Origin: JALRAP01 sp046302815
GTDB lineage: Bacteria > Bacteroidota > Bacteroidia > AKYH767-A > OLB10
DNA: 19,326 nucleotides
Assembly: GCA_046302815.1 (NCBI GenBank)
Contig: JBKCHO010000119.1
Span: 1-19,326 of the forward strand
Direction: 5' to 3'
The notes beneath the pieces are model-generated. The model worked only from the letters and a program-made list of their open reading frames with translations. It was not told where the DNA came from and searched no databases. Positions 1 to 7,584 of this stretch are shown here, piece after piece. Position 1 is the first letter of the stretch. Each line of letters begins with the position of its first letter. A program made the translations under genes and the position numbers.

Positions 1-678
1 AACCATGGTTGGGTTGTACATGATTGGATCAAAAAAGCCGTCATACTCTACTTTCCCATTCGGAGCATGGAAACCATGCACGCAGGGCCAATGGAATTCC
101 ATGATAAAATGGCATTGAAACAAAATTATGCCGAAGCTGGAATCAGAGTGGTGCCACATGCCGTAGCCAGATATGGAGCCTACATTGCAAAGGGTGTAAT
201 CCTAATGCCATCGTATGTCAACATCGGTGCATTTGTAGATTCAGGAACCATGGTAGATACTTGGGCCACGGTAGGCTCATGCGCTCAAATAGGAAAACAT
301 GTGCACTTGAGCGGCGGCGTGGGTATCGGTGGCGTGCTGGAACCTGTACAAGCATCCCCTGTAATCATAGAAGATGGTTGCTTTGTAGGTAGCCGTTGCA
401 TTGTGGTGGAAGGCGTACGCGTAGGCAAGGAAGCCGTACTAGGCGCTGGCTTAACCCTCACCATGAGCACCCGCATCATCGATGTGAACACGGGCGCCGA
501 ACTTCCCAAGGGCTATATCCCAGAGCGCAGCGTGGTAATTCCAGGAAGTGTTAAAAAAGACTTTCCTGGAGGAGAATTCCATGTGCCTGTGGCACTCATC
601 ATAGGCCAAAGAAAAGCCAGCACCGACCTCAAAACTTCCTTGAATGACGCATTGCGCGATCACGCTGTTGCCGTCTAA
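1..678 (+). CDS. dapD: 2,3,4,5-tetrahydropyridine-2,6-dicarboxylate N-succinyltransferase, 5' end missing
   Basis: This enzyme transfers succinyl from succinyl-CoA to tetrahydrodipicolinate in the succinylase branch of lysine/diaminopimelate synthesis, in the cytoplasm. The frame is open from base 1, so the 225 visible codons are the C-terminal part of a protein that is usually about 270 residues; the ATG at 67 is internal. The upstream codons read GWVVHDWIKKAVILYFPI, a recognisable DapD segment. After it come METMHAGPMEFHDK, the left-handed beta-helix hexapeptide repeats, and the family signature GGVGIGGVLEPVQASPVIIE. The C-terminus (IPGSVKKDFPGG, then an amphipathic tail) fits the family. 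It ends 15 bases before the next plus-strand gene. Identification is confident; the N-terminal domain and promoter lie outside the window. Confidence 0.95.
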   Translation, partial: NHGWVVHDWIKKAVILYFPIRSMETMHAGPMEFHDKMALKQNYAEAGIRVVPHAVARYGAYIAKGVILMPSYVNIGAFVDSGTMVDTWATVGSCAQIGKHVHLSGGVGIGGVLEPVQASPVIIEDGCFVGSRCIVVEGVRVGKEAVLGAGLTLTMSTRIIDVNTGAELPKGYIPERSVVIPGSVKKDFPGGEFHVPVALIIGQRKASTDLKTSLNDALRDHAVAV

Positions 679-693
679 AAACCAATCGATGTC

Positions 694-1815
694 ATGAGAC
701 ATGTAGGCTTCGACGCAAAAAGGCTTTTTTTCAACCCTTCCGGTTTGGGAAACTATTCCAGATCCATAGTTAGAGCGTTGGCCTTGCATACCGATGACCT
801 CAAATTATCGCTCTTCAGTCCCAAAAAAAAGTCGAATTGGCAGAATGACATTGCCATAGAAGGCCTTGACGATTTCTCCACACTTAACCATGTTCAATTC
901 GTCAATAAACCACTGAAGCCATTTTGGTGGCGCTCTTTTGGAATGGGTAAAAGCGCGGCGGAATTAAAGGTGGATGTTTTCCATGGACTCTCAAATGAAA
1001 TTCCCTTCGACCTGCCCAAACATATAAGAAGCATCTGCACGATTCATGATCTTATTTTCATGGATCAGCCTGGCAACTATCCTTGGCTCGACCGCAAAGT
1101 ATATCTGAAAAAGGTATCCTATGCCATGAAACAATCAAATGTGATTGTCTCCACCAGCGAATTCACCAAAGACCGTCTTTTATACCACTTCCCAGGAACA
1201 ACAAGCCGAATCGAGGTGATTTACCAACCCATCCATCCGATATTCAGGAGTCAATATGAAAATCCCACTGAAATTACAGACCCCTATTTAATCTATCATT
1301 CGGGATTCAACCGCAGGAAAAACCACATCACCCTCCTCAAATCGTTCGAATCCATACGCAACTCTATTCAACACAAGTTGGTGTTGGCTGGCGTAGCAGG
1401 CGATACATTGAATGAAGTGCAGGATTTCATAAAAAATTCGGGTTTGGAAAACCGTGTACAAGTACACATTAACATTGGTAGGCAGGATTTGGTTCGATTG
1501 CTCAGAAACGCAGTTGGATTTGTTTACCCGAGCTTGATGGAAGGATTCGGTATACCCTTGGCCGAAGCAGCTGCGTGCGGTCTCAATGCAGCTGTATCTG
1601 ACATACCCGTATTCAATGAACTTTCCCGTGACGGTTTGTTATCGTTCAACCCAAATGATTTCCATGATCTTGCCATGAAAATGCAACAGTTGGTGAACTT
1701 GGATGAAAGTGAAAAGGAAAAGCAAACATTGGCAAGGAGAAGGATTCTACAAATCACAGACGAAACTTCCATAGCAAAGCAGTTAAGGGATTTGTATTTT
1801 CAACAGGAGAACTAG
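694..1815 (+). CDS. Glycosyltransferase, GT4/GT-B type
   Basis: The product is 373 residues, the normal length for a GT-B retaining glycosyltransferase that uses a nucleotide-sugar donor. Visible markers are the N-terminal glycine-rich acceptor-side loop (NPSGLGNYSRS, about 15-24), VFHGLSN near 95-101, TIHDLIF at 116-122, the start of the donor-binding half at YHSGFNRRKNH (201-211), and the E-x7-E donor motif in LMEGFGIPLAEA (E283 and E291). There is no signal peptide or membrane segment, so it probably acts at the inner face of the cytoplasmic membrane on lipid-linked or surface glycans. The acceptor and sugar cannot be read from sequence. The ATG lies 15 bases after dapD, and its TAG stop directly abuts the next ATG, so it is probably co-transcribed with both neighbours. 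No other polysaccharide genes are nearby. Confidence 0.88.
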   Translation: MRHVGFDAKRLFFNPSGLGNYSRSIVRALALHTDDLKLSLFSPKKKSNWQNDIAIEGLDDFSTLNHVQFVNKPLKPFWWRSFGMGKSAAELKVDVFHGLSNEIPFDLPKHIRSICTIHDLIFMDQPGNYPWLDRKVYLKKVSYAMKQSNVIVSTSEFTKDRLLYHFPGTTSRIEVIYQPIHPIFRSQYENPTEITDPYLIYHSGFNRRKNHITLLKSFESIRNSIQHKLVLAGVAGDTLNEVQDFIKNSGLENRVQVHINIGRQDLVRLLRNAVGFVYPSLMEGFGIPLAEAAACGLNAAVSDIPVFNELSRDGLLSFNPNDFHDLAMKMQQLVNLDESEKEKQTLARRRILQITDETSIAKQLRDLYFQQEN

Positions 1816-2373
1816 ATGCAAGACACCAAAAACAACATGTTGAATCCGGAAATGACAGAGGAAGCAAAATCCTGTGTTAAAGCCATCAGGGATGGTGAGG
1901 CTGTGGCCTTCCCTACTCCATCTGGCTGGTGCTATGCTTGCGACCCCACTTTGACGGATATGGTCCTGGAAATTTTGAATGAACCCTCATTGTCGAACCC
2001 TTGCATTTTATTAAGCGAAGAGGGTCGATTGGTTAGATACTGTGGCTCGTTGGGAGAACCCGTTCTGGATCTGATCGAATTCAGCGAAAAACCTCTACAG
2101 GTATATTTTGATACCGCCACAAAAGCCGCCCAAAATATCAACCAAGATCTACCATTCATGGTTGCCAAAGATCCACTTACAAACAGGATCACTAACTCTT
2201 TTGGCAAACCGGTTTTTGCAGCATTCACCACCAAGGATGCCCATGCAGATCCCCTTTTGAATAGACCCTGCCATGTGGTAAATTTGCGCTCTGGCAACTA
2301 TGCCTCTCCAGAGAATATAGTTGTGATGCGTTTCTCCAAAGACGGAAGCTTCCGCTTCATAAGCAACCAATAA
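1816..2373 (+). CDS. Degenerate YrdC/Sua5-like protein
   Basis: This 185-residue protein has the outline of the YrdC/TsaC/Sua5 family, which makes threonylcarbamoyl-AMP for t6A37 in tRNA. AVAFPTPSGWCYACDP (29-44) corresponds to the canonical PTDTVYGLGCD segment, NPCILL to KPLILL, and GKPVFAAFTTK (130-140) to GKPLVSTSAN. The residues that hold ATP, bicarbonate and threonine are largely gone: the K-x-R-P-x-x-K motif reads NEPSLSNP, the STSAN motif reads AAFTTK, and the AVR segment reads MVAK. It may therefore be a non-catalytic paralogue, or have another ligand. The ATG abuts the upstream TAG stop and the next gene starts 9 bases after its TAA; both the preceding coupling and the following CCA-adding-type gene suggest one transcript. 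The family outline is fairly secure; retained t6A activity is doubtful. Confidence 0.68.
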   Translation: MQDTKNNMLNPEMTEEAKSCVKAIRDGEAVAFPTPSGWCYACDPTLTDMVLEILNEPSLSNPCILLSEEGRLVRYCGSLGEPVLDLIEFSEKPLQVYFDTATKAAQNINQDLPFMVAKDPLTNRITNSFGKPVFAAFTTKDAHADPLLNRPCHVVNLRSGNYASPENIVVMRFSKDGSFRFISNQ

Positions 2374-2382
2374 CCAACCACC

Positions 2383-3795
2383 GTGCAACAATTCATTTCT
2401 CAGGATTTCTTCTCAAAGATTGGATCGGTGTGCGATAAAGCCGGAGTGAGGGGATATGTGATTGGTGGTTATGTCAGGGATTGTCTTTTACAGAGACCCT
2501 GCAAAGACATAGACATCGTTGTTACAGGAGACGGAATCCACTTGGCAGAGTTATCGGCGAAAGCACTCGGCAAAGACATCCAAGTTTCCGTCTTCAAAAA
2601 CTTTGGCACTGCCATGCTCAAATATGGCGATTGGACCATCGAATTTGTAGGAGCGAGAAAAGAATCATACCGTAGCGAATCACGAAAGCCCGATGTGGAA
2701 GCAGGAACACTGGAGGATGATCAGAAGCGACGCGATTTCACCATTAACGCATTGGCCATAGGTCTCAACGGAAACGACCTGGGCATTCTGGTCGACCCAT
2801 TCGGAGGCGTAAAAGACCTCCACGAGGGAGTGCTTCGAACTCCTCTCAATCCCGACATCACCTATTCCGACGATCCGCTTCGGATGATGAGAGCCATACG
2901 ATTCTCATCGCAATTGGGATTCACCATTGAATCGGAATCCCTAAGAGCCATTTCCAGCAACAACGAGCGGATCCGTATCGTCTCCATGGAGCGCATCAGC
3001 GATGAACTTAACAAAATCCTGATGTCACCCACACCTTCGATTGGCTTTAAACTGCTGTTCGATACTCGACTGCTACACCAGTTCTTCCCTCAAATGACCG
3101 CACTTTACGGCGTGGATTATGTAAAAGGCAAAGGCCACAAGGATAATTTTTATCATACGCTCCAAGTGGTAGATAATATCAGCAAAAACACCGATAACCT
3201 TTGGCTTCGCTGGGCTGCCGTATTACATGACATAGCAAAGCCTGCCACGAAGCGATTTGAAGAGGGAACCGGATGGACTTTCCATGGCCACGAAGACAAA
3301 GGCGCTCGAATGGTGCCTAAGATTTTCGCCCTGCTGAAATTGCCACAAAACGAAAAGATGAAGTATGTGCAAAAACTCGTACTGCTCCACCTGCGACCAA
3401 TTGTTTTGGCACAAAGCGTTGTTACTGACTCCGCCGTTAGGCGACTGTTGTTTGAAGCAGGCGACGATATTGACGACCTTATGACCCTTTGCCAAGCCGA
3501 TATCACCTCCAAGAATGAAGCAAAAGTCAAAAAGTATATCCAAAACTTCGAATTGGTCAAAATGAAGTTGGTGGAAGTTGAAGAGAAAGATCGTGTACGC
3601 AATTGGCAACCGCCCATAACAGGTGAAATGATCATGGAAACCTTTGCACTTCAACCCGGCAAAGAAATTGGCATCATCAAAAACGCCATCAGGGAAGCCA
3701 TTTTGGATGGCATCATCAAAAACGACTACGATGAAGCATACCGGTTTATGATCGAGAGAGGGCAAGAAATTGGCTTATCCCCTTCCAAGCGGTAA
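2383..3795 (+). CDS. CCA tRNA nucleotidyltransferase / poly(A) polymerase family protein with HD domain
   Basis: The 470-residue product belongs to the class II nucleotidyltransferases that add or repair the 3' CCA end of tRNA, or in some lineages add poly(A). The palm carries GGYVRD (28-33) and the metal-binding DID pair (KDIDIVV, D42 and D44). Next come RRDFTINALA (116-125), DPFGG (138-142) and the nucleotide-recognition segment DDPLRMMRAIRF (163-174). The C-terminal part holds an HD phosphohydrolase-like domain with VLHDIAKP (280-287) and HGHEDKGARM (301-310). The start is GTG; no in-frame ATG precedes GGYVRD. No signal peptide is present. It lies 9 bases after the YrdC-like gene. Whether it adds full CCA, part of it, or poly(A) cannot be decided from sequence alone; a CCA-adding enzyme is the default in Bacteroidota. 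Confidence 0.9.
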   Translation: MQQFISQDFFSKIGSVCDKAGVRGYVIGGYVRDCLLQRPCKDIDIVVTGDGIHLAELSAKALGKDIQVSVFKNFGTAMLKYGDWTIEFVGARKESYRSESRKPDVEAGTLEDDQKRRDFTINALAIGLNGNDLGILVDPFGGVKDLHEGVLRTPLNPDITYSDDPLRMMRAIRFSSQLGFTIESESLRAISSNNERIRIVSMERISDELNKILMSPTPSIGFKLLFDTRLLHQFFPQMTALYGVDYVKGKGHKDNFYHTLQVVDNISKNTDNLWLRWAAVLHDIAKPATKRFEEGTGWTFHGHEDKGARMVPKIFALLKLPQNEKMKYVQKLVLLHLRPIVLAQSVVTDSAVRRLLFEAGDDIDDLMTLCQADITSKNEAKVKKYIQNFELVKMKLVEVEEKDRVRNWQPPITGEMIMETFALQPGKEIGIIKNAIREAILDGIIKNDYDEAYRFMIERGQEIGLSPSKR

Positions 3796-3801
3796 GCAAA
3801 A

Positions 3802-3832
3802 TTTGGTGGTTTCAAGCGGATTGTTATTTTTG
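3802..3832 (+). promoter_or_regulatory. Bacteroidota-type promoter for the pRiA4b-like/miaA pair
   Basis: A TTTG -33 element (3802-3805) is followed after exactly 19 bases by TATTTTTG (3825-3832), which matches the Bacteroidota -7 consensus TAnnTTTG in full. The start codon of the next gene is 24 bases further on, giving a short leader. It lies in the 60-base gap after the CCA-adding-type gene and implies that the following two genes are transcribed on their own. Confidence 0.72.
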
Positions 3833-3855
3833 TATAACTAGAGAACCTATACCAC

Positions 3856-4497
3856 ATGACGGCCCTATATCGCTTCCGTGTTTCATTCGAGGACTATGAT
3901 GATATCCATCGCGACATCGACATCCAGTCCACCCAAACCTTTCTTGATTTCCATTTAGTCATCCAGAAGTCGATTGGGTTTGACGCAAGTAAACCCGCTT
4001 CTTTTTTCATGAGCAATGATAATTGGAAGAAAGGACAGGAAATTCGTTCAGTGACCGAAGGCAGCAATCCGAAAGGAGATTTCAAACCCATGGACTCTTC
4101 CAGATTGTGTGACTTCATCGCGGATCCTCATCAGAAAATTTATTATGTTTTCGACCCCTCATCCCAATGGACTTTTTTGATTGAGCTGGTTCGTATTCTA
4201 CCTGGTGCGGAAAAAGGAAAAGAATACCCTGTGTGTGTCAAGAGTATTGGAGATGCCCCAAAACAGTATCCGCTTGTGGATATTCCAAAAGGAGGAGTGC
4301 CCGACCCCGAAGGCATGGAGGACTTACTGCTGACAGACATTCTCATGGATGGTGAAGAGCCAGAAGAGGAGCTGATGGAAGATGGTGTTGAAGAGGAATC
4401 CGAAACGGAGTCAGATGATTCTTTGGGTGATGGCGTAGATGAAGAGGAGTATGATGATATCGAAGAGGCCTCCGACGAAGATGTGGAAAGGGATTGA
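3856..4497 (+). CDS. Plasmid pRiA4b ORF-3-like protein with acidic tail
   Basis: The first 125 or so residues (MTALYRFRVSFEDYDDIHRDI, then HLVIQKSIGFD, FFMSN, YYVFDPSSQWTFLIELVRI) fit the pRiA4b ORF-3-like domain (also named after the IS1096 passenger TnpR), whose biochemical role is unknown. From about residue 155 to the end (213) the chain is strongly acidic and low in complexity (repeated E/D with few hydrophobics), probably disordered. No transposase, inverted repeat or other mobile gene is nearby, so in this setting it looks like a resident chromosomal gene despite the family name. It has its own promoter, and its TGA overlaps the TTG start of miaA by four bases, pointing to translational coupling. 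The family assignment is by pattern recognition; no function is claimed. Confidence 0.75.
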   Translation: MTALYRFRVSFEDYDDIHRDIDIQSTQTFLDFHLVIQKSIGFDASKPASFFMSNDNWKKGQEIRSVTEGSNPKGDFKPMDSSRLCDFIADPHQKIYYVFDPSSQWTFLIELVRILPGAEKGKEYPVCVKSIGDAPKQYPLVDIPKGGVPDPEGMEDLLLTDILMDGEEPEEELMEDGVEEESETESDDSLGDGVDEEEYDDIEEASDEDVERD

Positions 4498-5420
4498 TCC
4501 TGCCGTTAAATCCGAAATCATTGAAAAAGCATCTCATTGTCGTTGGAGGACCTACAGCCTCCGGAAAAACAGCACTTGCAATTGAGATAGCCCTGCATTT
4601 TCAAACGGAGATCATTTCAGCTGATTCCCGTCAATTTTTTAAAGAGCTAACCATAGGCACCGCTAAACCATCAAGCGACCAGTTAAGCCAAGTAAAGCAC
4701 CATTTTATCAGCAGCCATTCCATCGTTGAGGAGTTCAATGCCGCCGACTTTGGAACCCATGCCACAAAGACTATAAATTCCATTTTTGAAGAAAAAGATT
4801 TCGTAGTCATGGTCGGAGGCTCCGGGCTTTTTATTGATGCTGTAATCAAAGGCTTCGATGAACTTCCTACTTCCGACTTGGAAACCAGAAACCGTCTTCA
4901 ATCCCTTTTGAACTCAGAAGGCCTCGAATCACTGCAGAGTATGTTGCTTGAACTCGATCCTGTAAGCCATGGCCGAATCGATTTGAATAACCCCAGAAGG
5001 GTTATCCGTGCGCTGGAGGTGAGCATTGTCTCAGGCACTCCCTATTCCACCCAATTGGGAAACAGAAAAAAGGAGGTAAATGAATGGAACATCATCATGA
5101 CCGGCATCGACTTCCCCAGAGCAGCCCTGTACCAGCGCATCGACCAAAGAACAACCCAGATGATATTGGATGGATTGATTGATGAAGCTCGCTCGGTTAT
5201 AGCTTTCCGCGATAAAAATGCATTACAAACCGTTGGCTACAAAGAGGCCTTTATGCATTTGGATGGTATCATCTCGCTGCCAGAGACGGAAAGGCTCATT
5301 GCACAACATACACGCAACTATGCCAAGCGACAAACAACTTGGTTCAAGCGGTATCATGAAATGAAATGGCTTTCGCCCGACAAACCATTTCAGCAATTTA
5401 AAGATTCGTTGTCGGGTTGA
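4494..5420 (+). CDS. miaA: tRNA dimethylallyltransferase
   Basis: MiaA transfers a dimethylallyl group from DMAPP to A37 of tRNAs that read UNN codons. The P-loop GGPTASGKT lies at 18-26, followed by ISADSRQFF and IGTAKPS, then VGGSGLFIDAVIKG, RRVIRALEV, TVGYKEA, and the C-terminal RNYAKRQTTWFKR typical of the family. At 308 residues it is normal length. No ATG precedes the P-loop, so the start is non-standard: TTG at 4494 overlaps the upstream stop (TTGA), and a second in-frame TTG at 4521 is an alternative giving a nine-residue shorter protein. The IspH substrate pathway encoded elsewhere in the window supplies DMAPP. It converges on ribonuclease Z with 15 bases between the stops. Confidence 0.95.
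   Translation: MILPLNPKSLKKHLIVVGGPTASGKTALAIEIALHFQTEIISADSRQFFKELTIGTAKPSSDQLSQVKHHFISSHSIVEEFNAADFGTHATKTINSIFEEKDFVVMVGGSGLFIDAVIKGFDELPTSDLETRNRLQSLLNSEGLESLQSMLLELDPVSHGRIDLNNPRRVIRALEVSIVSGTPYSTQLGNRKKEVNEWNIIMTGIDFPRAALYQRIDQRTTQMILDGLIDEARSVIAFRDKNALQTVGYKEAFMHLDGIISLPETERLIAQHTRNYAKRQTTWFKRYHEMKWLSPDKPFQQFKDSLSG
5376..5416. repeat. 8-bp inverted repeat at the 3' end of miaA
   Basis: CCCGACAA (5376-5383) and TTGTCGGG (5409-5416) are perfect complements separated by 25 bases, and lie inside the last codons of miaA. A hairpin could form at the end of the message, but the bases that follow are TTGAAAAAAG, not a T-run, so it is not a standard intrinsic terminator. It may help to end or protect either of the two converging transcripts, or be chance. 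Confidence 0.35.
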
Positions 5421-5435
5421 AAAAAGTATAATCCA

Positions 5436-6371
5436 TCAGATTGAAACCGTTTCCCTGTGTTCAACAGTGAAACGAGTGCCTTCAGTTGCCAATTCCGTGT
5501 TAGGAAAAACAGACCTTGCTTCATGCAACAATGGCGATAGATCGGGATATCTAGCGGAGAAATGCCCGATAATTAATTTGCCAACACCTGCCTTTTTTGC
5601 CAACATGGCTGCCTGCATAGCGGTGGAATGATAGGTGGTTCTAGCCCTTTCGATGTCATCCTGTAGAAAGGTGGCCTCATGATAAACCAAGTCGGTGCCT
5701 TCCACATCAGATGCCAAATCTTCGTCGTAAAGGGTATCTGAAAAATAGGCGTATGACCTTGATGATAGGGGTGGAAATGTAATTTCCTTGTTGGGTATAA
5801 TCCGACCGAGCGAATCAGTGAAATCAGCACCTCTCTTGATAGAGTCCAATTGATGAACGGGAATAGCATGCTCCCGGATCTTGTCAGGATTGATTCTCCG
5901 CAACCCAGGCTTTTCCTTGAAATGAAAACCCGTACAGGGAATCCGATGGTTCATAACCAAAGTCCTGACCACCAAATCATCGTCTTCGTGTATTATATCG
6001 CCTGAATAGTTTTTCACCGGATGAAAAACCAAGCTATATCTCAATTGCGTCCTGGATAGTCGAAGCTGCAGCTCTATGATATCCATCAACTCCTGTTGTC
6101 CGAACAAATGCAATTCAGCCGTCCTACCCTGCAAGTGCATCGTAGAGAGTAAACCCATCAATCCTAGGTAATGATCGCCATGAAGATGGGTGATGAAAAT
6201 ATGGCCGATTTTGCCATGTCGAACCTTATAACGCATCATTTGCATTTGCGTACCCTCTCCACAATCCAATAAAAAAAACCGCTCGCGTACATTGAGTACT
6301 TGAGCGGTAGGATGTCTATCAAGGGTGGGGGTAGCGGAACTACTTCCCAAGATGGTTACTTCAAATGGCAT
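5436..6371 (-). CDS. rnz: Ribonuclease Z
   Basis: This is a zinc-dependent endonuclease of the metallo-beta-lactamase fold that trims the 3' trailer of precursor tRNAs. The product is 311 residues, typical of the short form (about 300-310). Visible motifs are LGSSSATPT near the N-terminus (8-16), LLDCGEGTQMQM (34-45), the metal signature ITHLHGDHYLG (HLHGDH at 62-67), YFSDT, the HEATF motif, and IIGHFSARY near the C-terminus. All expected zinc ligands can be seen. The ATG follows the stop of the T9SS gene by two bases, so it is the last gene of the minus-strand run STAS - T9SS cargo - rnz. Together with miaA and the CCA-adding-type gene nearby, it makes a small concentration of tRNA-processing functions, though on opposite strands. 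Confidence 0.95.
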   Translation of the reverse strand: MPFEVTILGSSSATPTLDRHPTAQVLNVRERFFLLDCGEGTQMQMMRYKVRHGKIGHIFITHLHGDHYLGLMGLLSTMHLQGRTAELHLFGQQELMDIIELQLRLSRTQLRYSLVFHPVKNYSGDIIHEDDDLVVRTLVMNHRIPCTGFHFKEKPGLRRINPDKIREHAIPVHQLDSIKRGADFTDSLGRIIPNKEITFPPLSSRSYAYFSDTLYDEDLASDVEGTDLVYHEATFLQDDIERARTTYHSTAMQAAMLAKKAGVGKLIIGHFSARYPDLSPLLHEARSVFPNTELATEGTRFTVEHRETVSI

Positions 6372-6373
6372 TA

Positions 6374-7126
6374 TTATTTGGAGACAACAAGTCTTTTTGT
6401 CAACACACTGTTTCCGTTTTCGATGGAAAGCACATACACACCGGAAGCCTTATCACCAATATCGATACGCTGCTTGTTCAAACCTTCAGATGCCCTGACG
6501 GATCTGTTCAAAACCTCCTTGCCCAGGATGTTGTACAGTCGGAGGGTATAAAGACCAGACCTGGGTGCCGTAAATTCGAAATCGGTGAAATTTGAAGCAG
6601 GGTTTGGAGATAAAGACTTGATCTCGAATTTGGATGCTTGCAAACCATTTAGGCCGCTGGTAGTATTGATGGTAATGCTGTAATAATCCAATGTATCAAC
6701 CTGGGAAATTGGAAATCCTAAAAAAGTAGCATTAGTTGTAAGGATGACATTCACAAAGTATACACCAGCAGTGGTAGGAGTTCCTGAAATCAACATGCAA
6801 CCGTTAGAGTTTCCGGGGAACACTCCGTTAGCAGGAGTTGTGCTGTAAGTTAATCCTGGAGGCAATCCGGAAACAGATGTAACGGTAATGTTTGCAATTG
6901 TAATATTTGTTGGAGGCAATCCATTAATTGAAACAACTGTATCGTCGGGCACTCTGGCCTGAATAACCTGGGTGTATGGCAATCCAACAACACCTGATGA
7001 CAATCCAGTAGCACTATCAGGATAAATTCCTGCAGTGGTGATGGTTGTGTTGGGAGTACATTGGGAATAAACTTGAGAAGCAATAGCCAAAAAAGCGAAA
7101 CAAATAATGAGTAGCTTTTTAATCAT
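6374..7126 (-). CDS. Secreted protein with Ig-like repeat and type IX C-terminal sorting domain
   Basis: The 250-residue chain begins with a clear signal peptide (MIKKLLIICFAFLAIAS, predicted cut after QVYS near residue 21). An upstream in-frame start exists at 7171 but adds 15 polar residues before the signal peptide, so I chose the ATG at 7126. The middle, rich in N, T and G, contains SVSGLPPGLTYST and ISGTPTTAGVYFVNVILTT, the pattern of a He_PIG/Ig-like fold. The last 75 or so residues (SLSPNPASNFTDFEF, YTLRLYNILGKEV, SGVYVLSI, KRLVVSK) are a type A T9SS sorting domain, so the protein should be exported by Sec and then carried across the outer membrane and probably anchored. No catalytic domain is visible. 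It stands between the STAS and rnz genes. Confidence 0.87.
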   Translation of the reverse strand: MIKKLLIICFAFLAIASQVYSQCTPNTTITTAGIYPDSATGLSSGVVGLPYTQVIQARVPDDTVVSINGLPPTNITIANITVTSVSGLPPGLTYSTTPANGVFPGNSNGCMLISGTPTTAGVYFVNVILTTNATFLGFPISQVDTLDYYSITINTTSGLNGLQASKFEIKSLSPNPASNFTDFEFTAPRSGLYTLRLYNILGKEVLNRSVRASEGLNKQRIDIGDKASGVYVLSIENGNSVLTKRLVVSK

Positions 7127-7167
7127 GTTGTTAGGGTTTGTTTGTGTTTGGTTTATTAAGGTTGAAA

Positions 7168-7512
7168 TCAAGCTGCAGAAATTGTGCTGATGGCATCCTC
7201 CAAGGATGGAGAAATAGACAGCACCGAATCCAATTGACTAATGGTGATGAGTTTTTTAACACCGTCACTAAGTCCGGTAACAATGAAGTTACCGTTGGCA
7301 TTTCGACAAACCCTGTTGCCAACAAGTACAGCACTCAAACCTGAAGAGTCGCAATACTGGGTGTCTGTCAAATCAAGGATGATGTTATTGTAACCCTCGC
7401 TATTGATGATCAGCAACTCCGACTTCAGATCGGCGGAAATCAATGTGTTTAGTTTCTCTTCATGTAGCCGGATTAAGGCATACTTATCGTTTTTGTCGAG
7501 GGTGTAATGCAT
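7168..7512 (-). CDS. STAS-domain protein, anti-sigma-factor-antagonist-like
   Basis: The whole 114-residue protein is a single STAS domain of the SpoIIAA/RsbV kind. The core beta strand and phosphorylation loop read ILDLTDTQYCDSSGLSAVL, with the D-S-S-G motif at 55-58; one of these serines is the expected target of a partner kinase. The rest (GNFIVTGLSDGVKKLITISQLDSVLSISPSLEDAIS) follows the family, including the closing helix. No partner kinase or sigma factor gene is in the window. It is the first gene of the STAS - T9SS cargo - rnz run; a promoter-like sequence lies just upstream. A role in a partner-switching or other protein-binding circuit is inferred from the fold only. Confidence 0.88.
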   Translation of the reverse strand: MHYTLDKNDKYALIRLHEEKLNTLISADLKSELLIINSEGYNNIILDLTDTQYCDSSGLSAVLVGNRVCRNANGNFIVTGLSDGVKKLITISQLDSVLSISPSLEDAISTISAA

Positions 7513-7534
7513 CTAGTGTATGAATATATCTTAT

Positions 7535-7565
7535 CAAATTAAGCAAAAAGAATCTGTATTGACAA
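7535..7565 (-). promoter_or_regulatory. Possible promoter of the STAS - T9SS cargo - rnz run
   Basis: On the minus strand a TTG (7565-7563) is followed after 20 bases by TTAATTTG (7542-7535), one mismatch from TAnnTTTG. It ends 23 bases before the STAS start codon, inside the AT-rich 72-base gap after pyrB. No terminator for pyrB is evident in the same gap. Confidence 0.42.
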
Positions 7566-7584
7566 AATCCAAGAATTTGGAAAT

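Noticed and set aside
3153..3765. Long minus-strand open frames (160 and 180 codons) opposite the CCA-adding-type gene
   Set aside because: They are shadows of a strongly recognisable gene on the plus strand; the translated products have no recognisable fold or start context.
3856..4497. A mobile element, suggested by the pRiA4b/TnpR-passenger family name
   Set aside because: No transposase, terminal repeat, target duplication or phage gene is visible, and the flanks are core genes.
5376..5416. The inverted repeat at the miaA end as an intrinsic terminator
   Set aside because: The loop is 25 bases and no T-run follows on either strand in the required position; kept only as a repeat.
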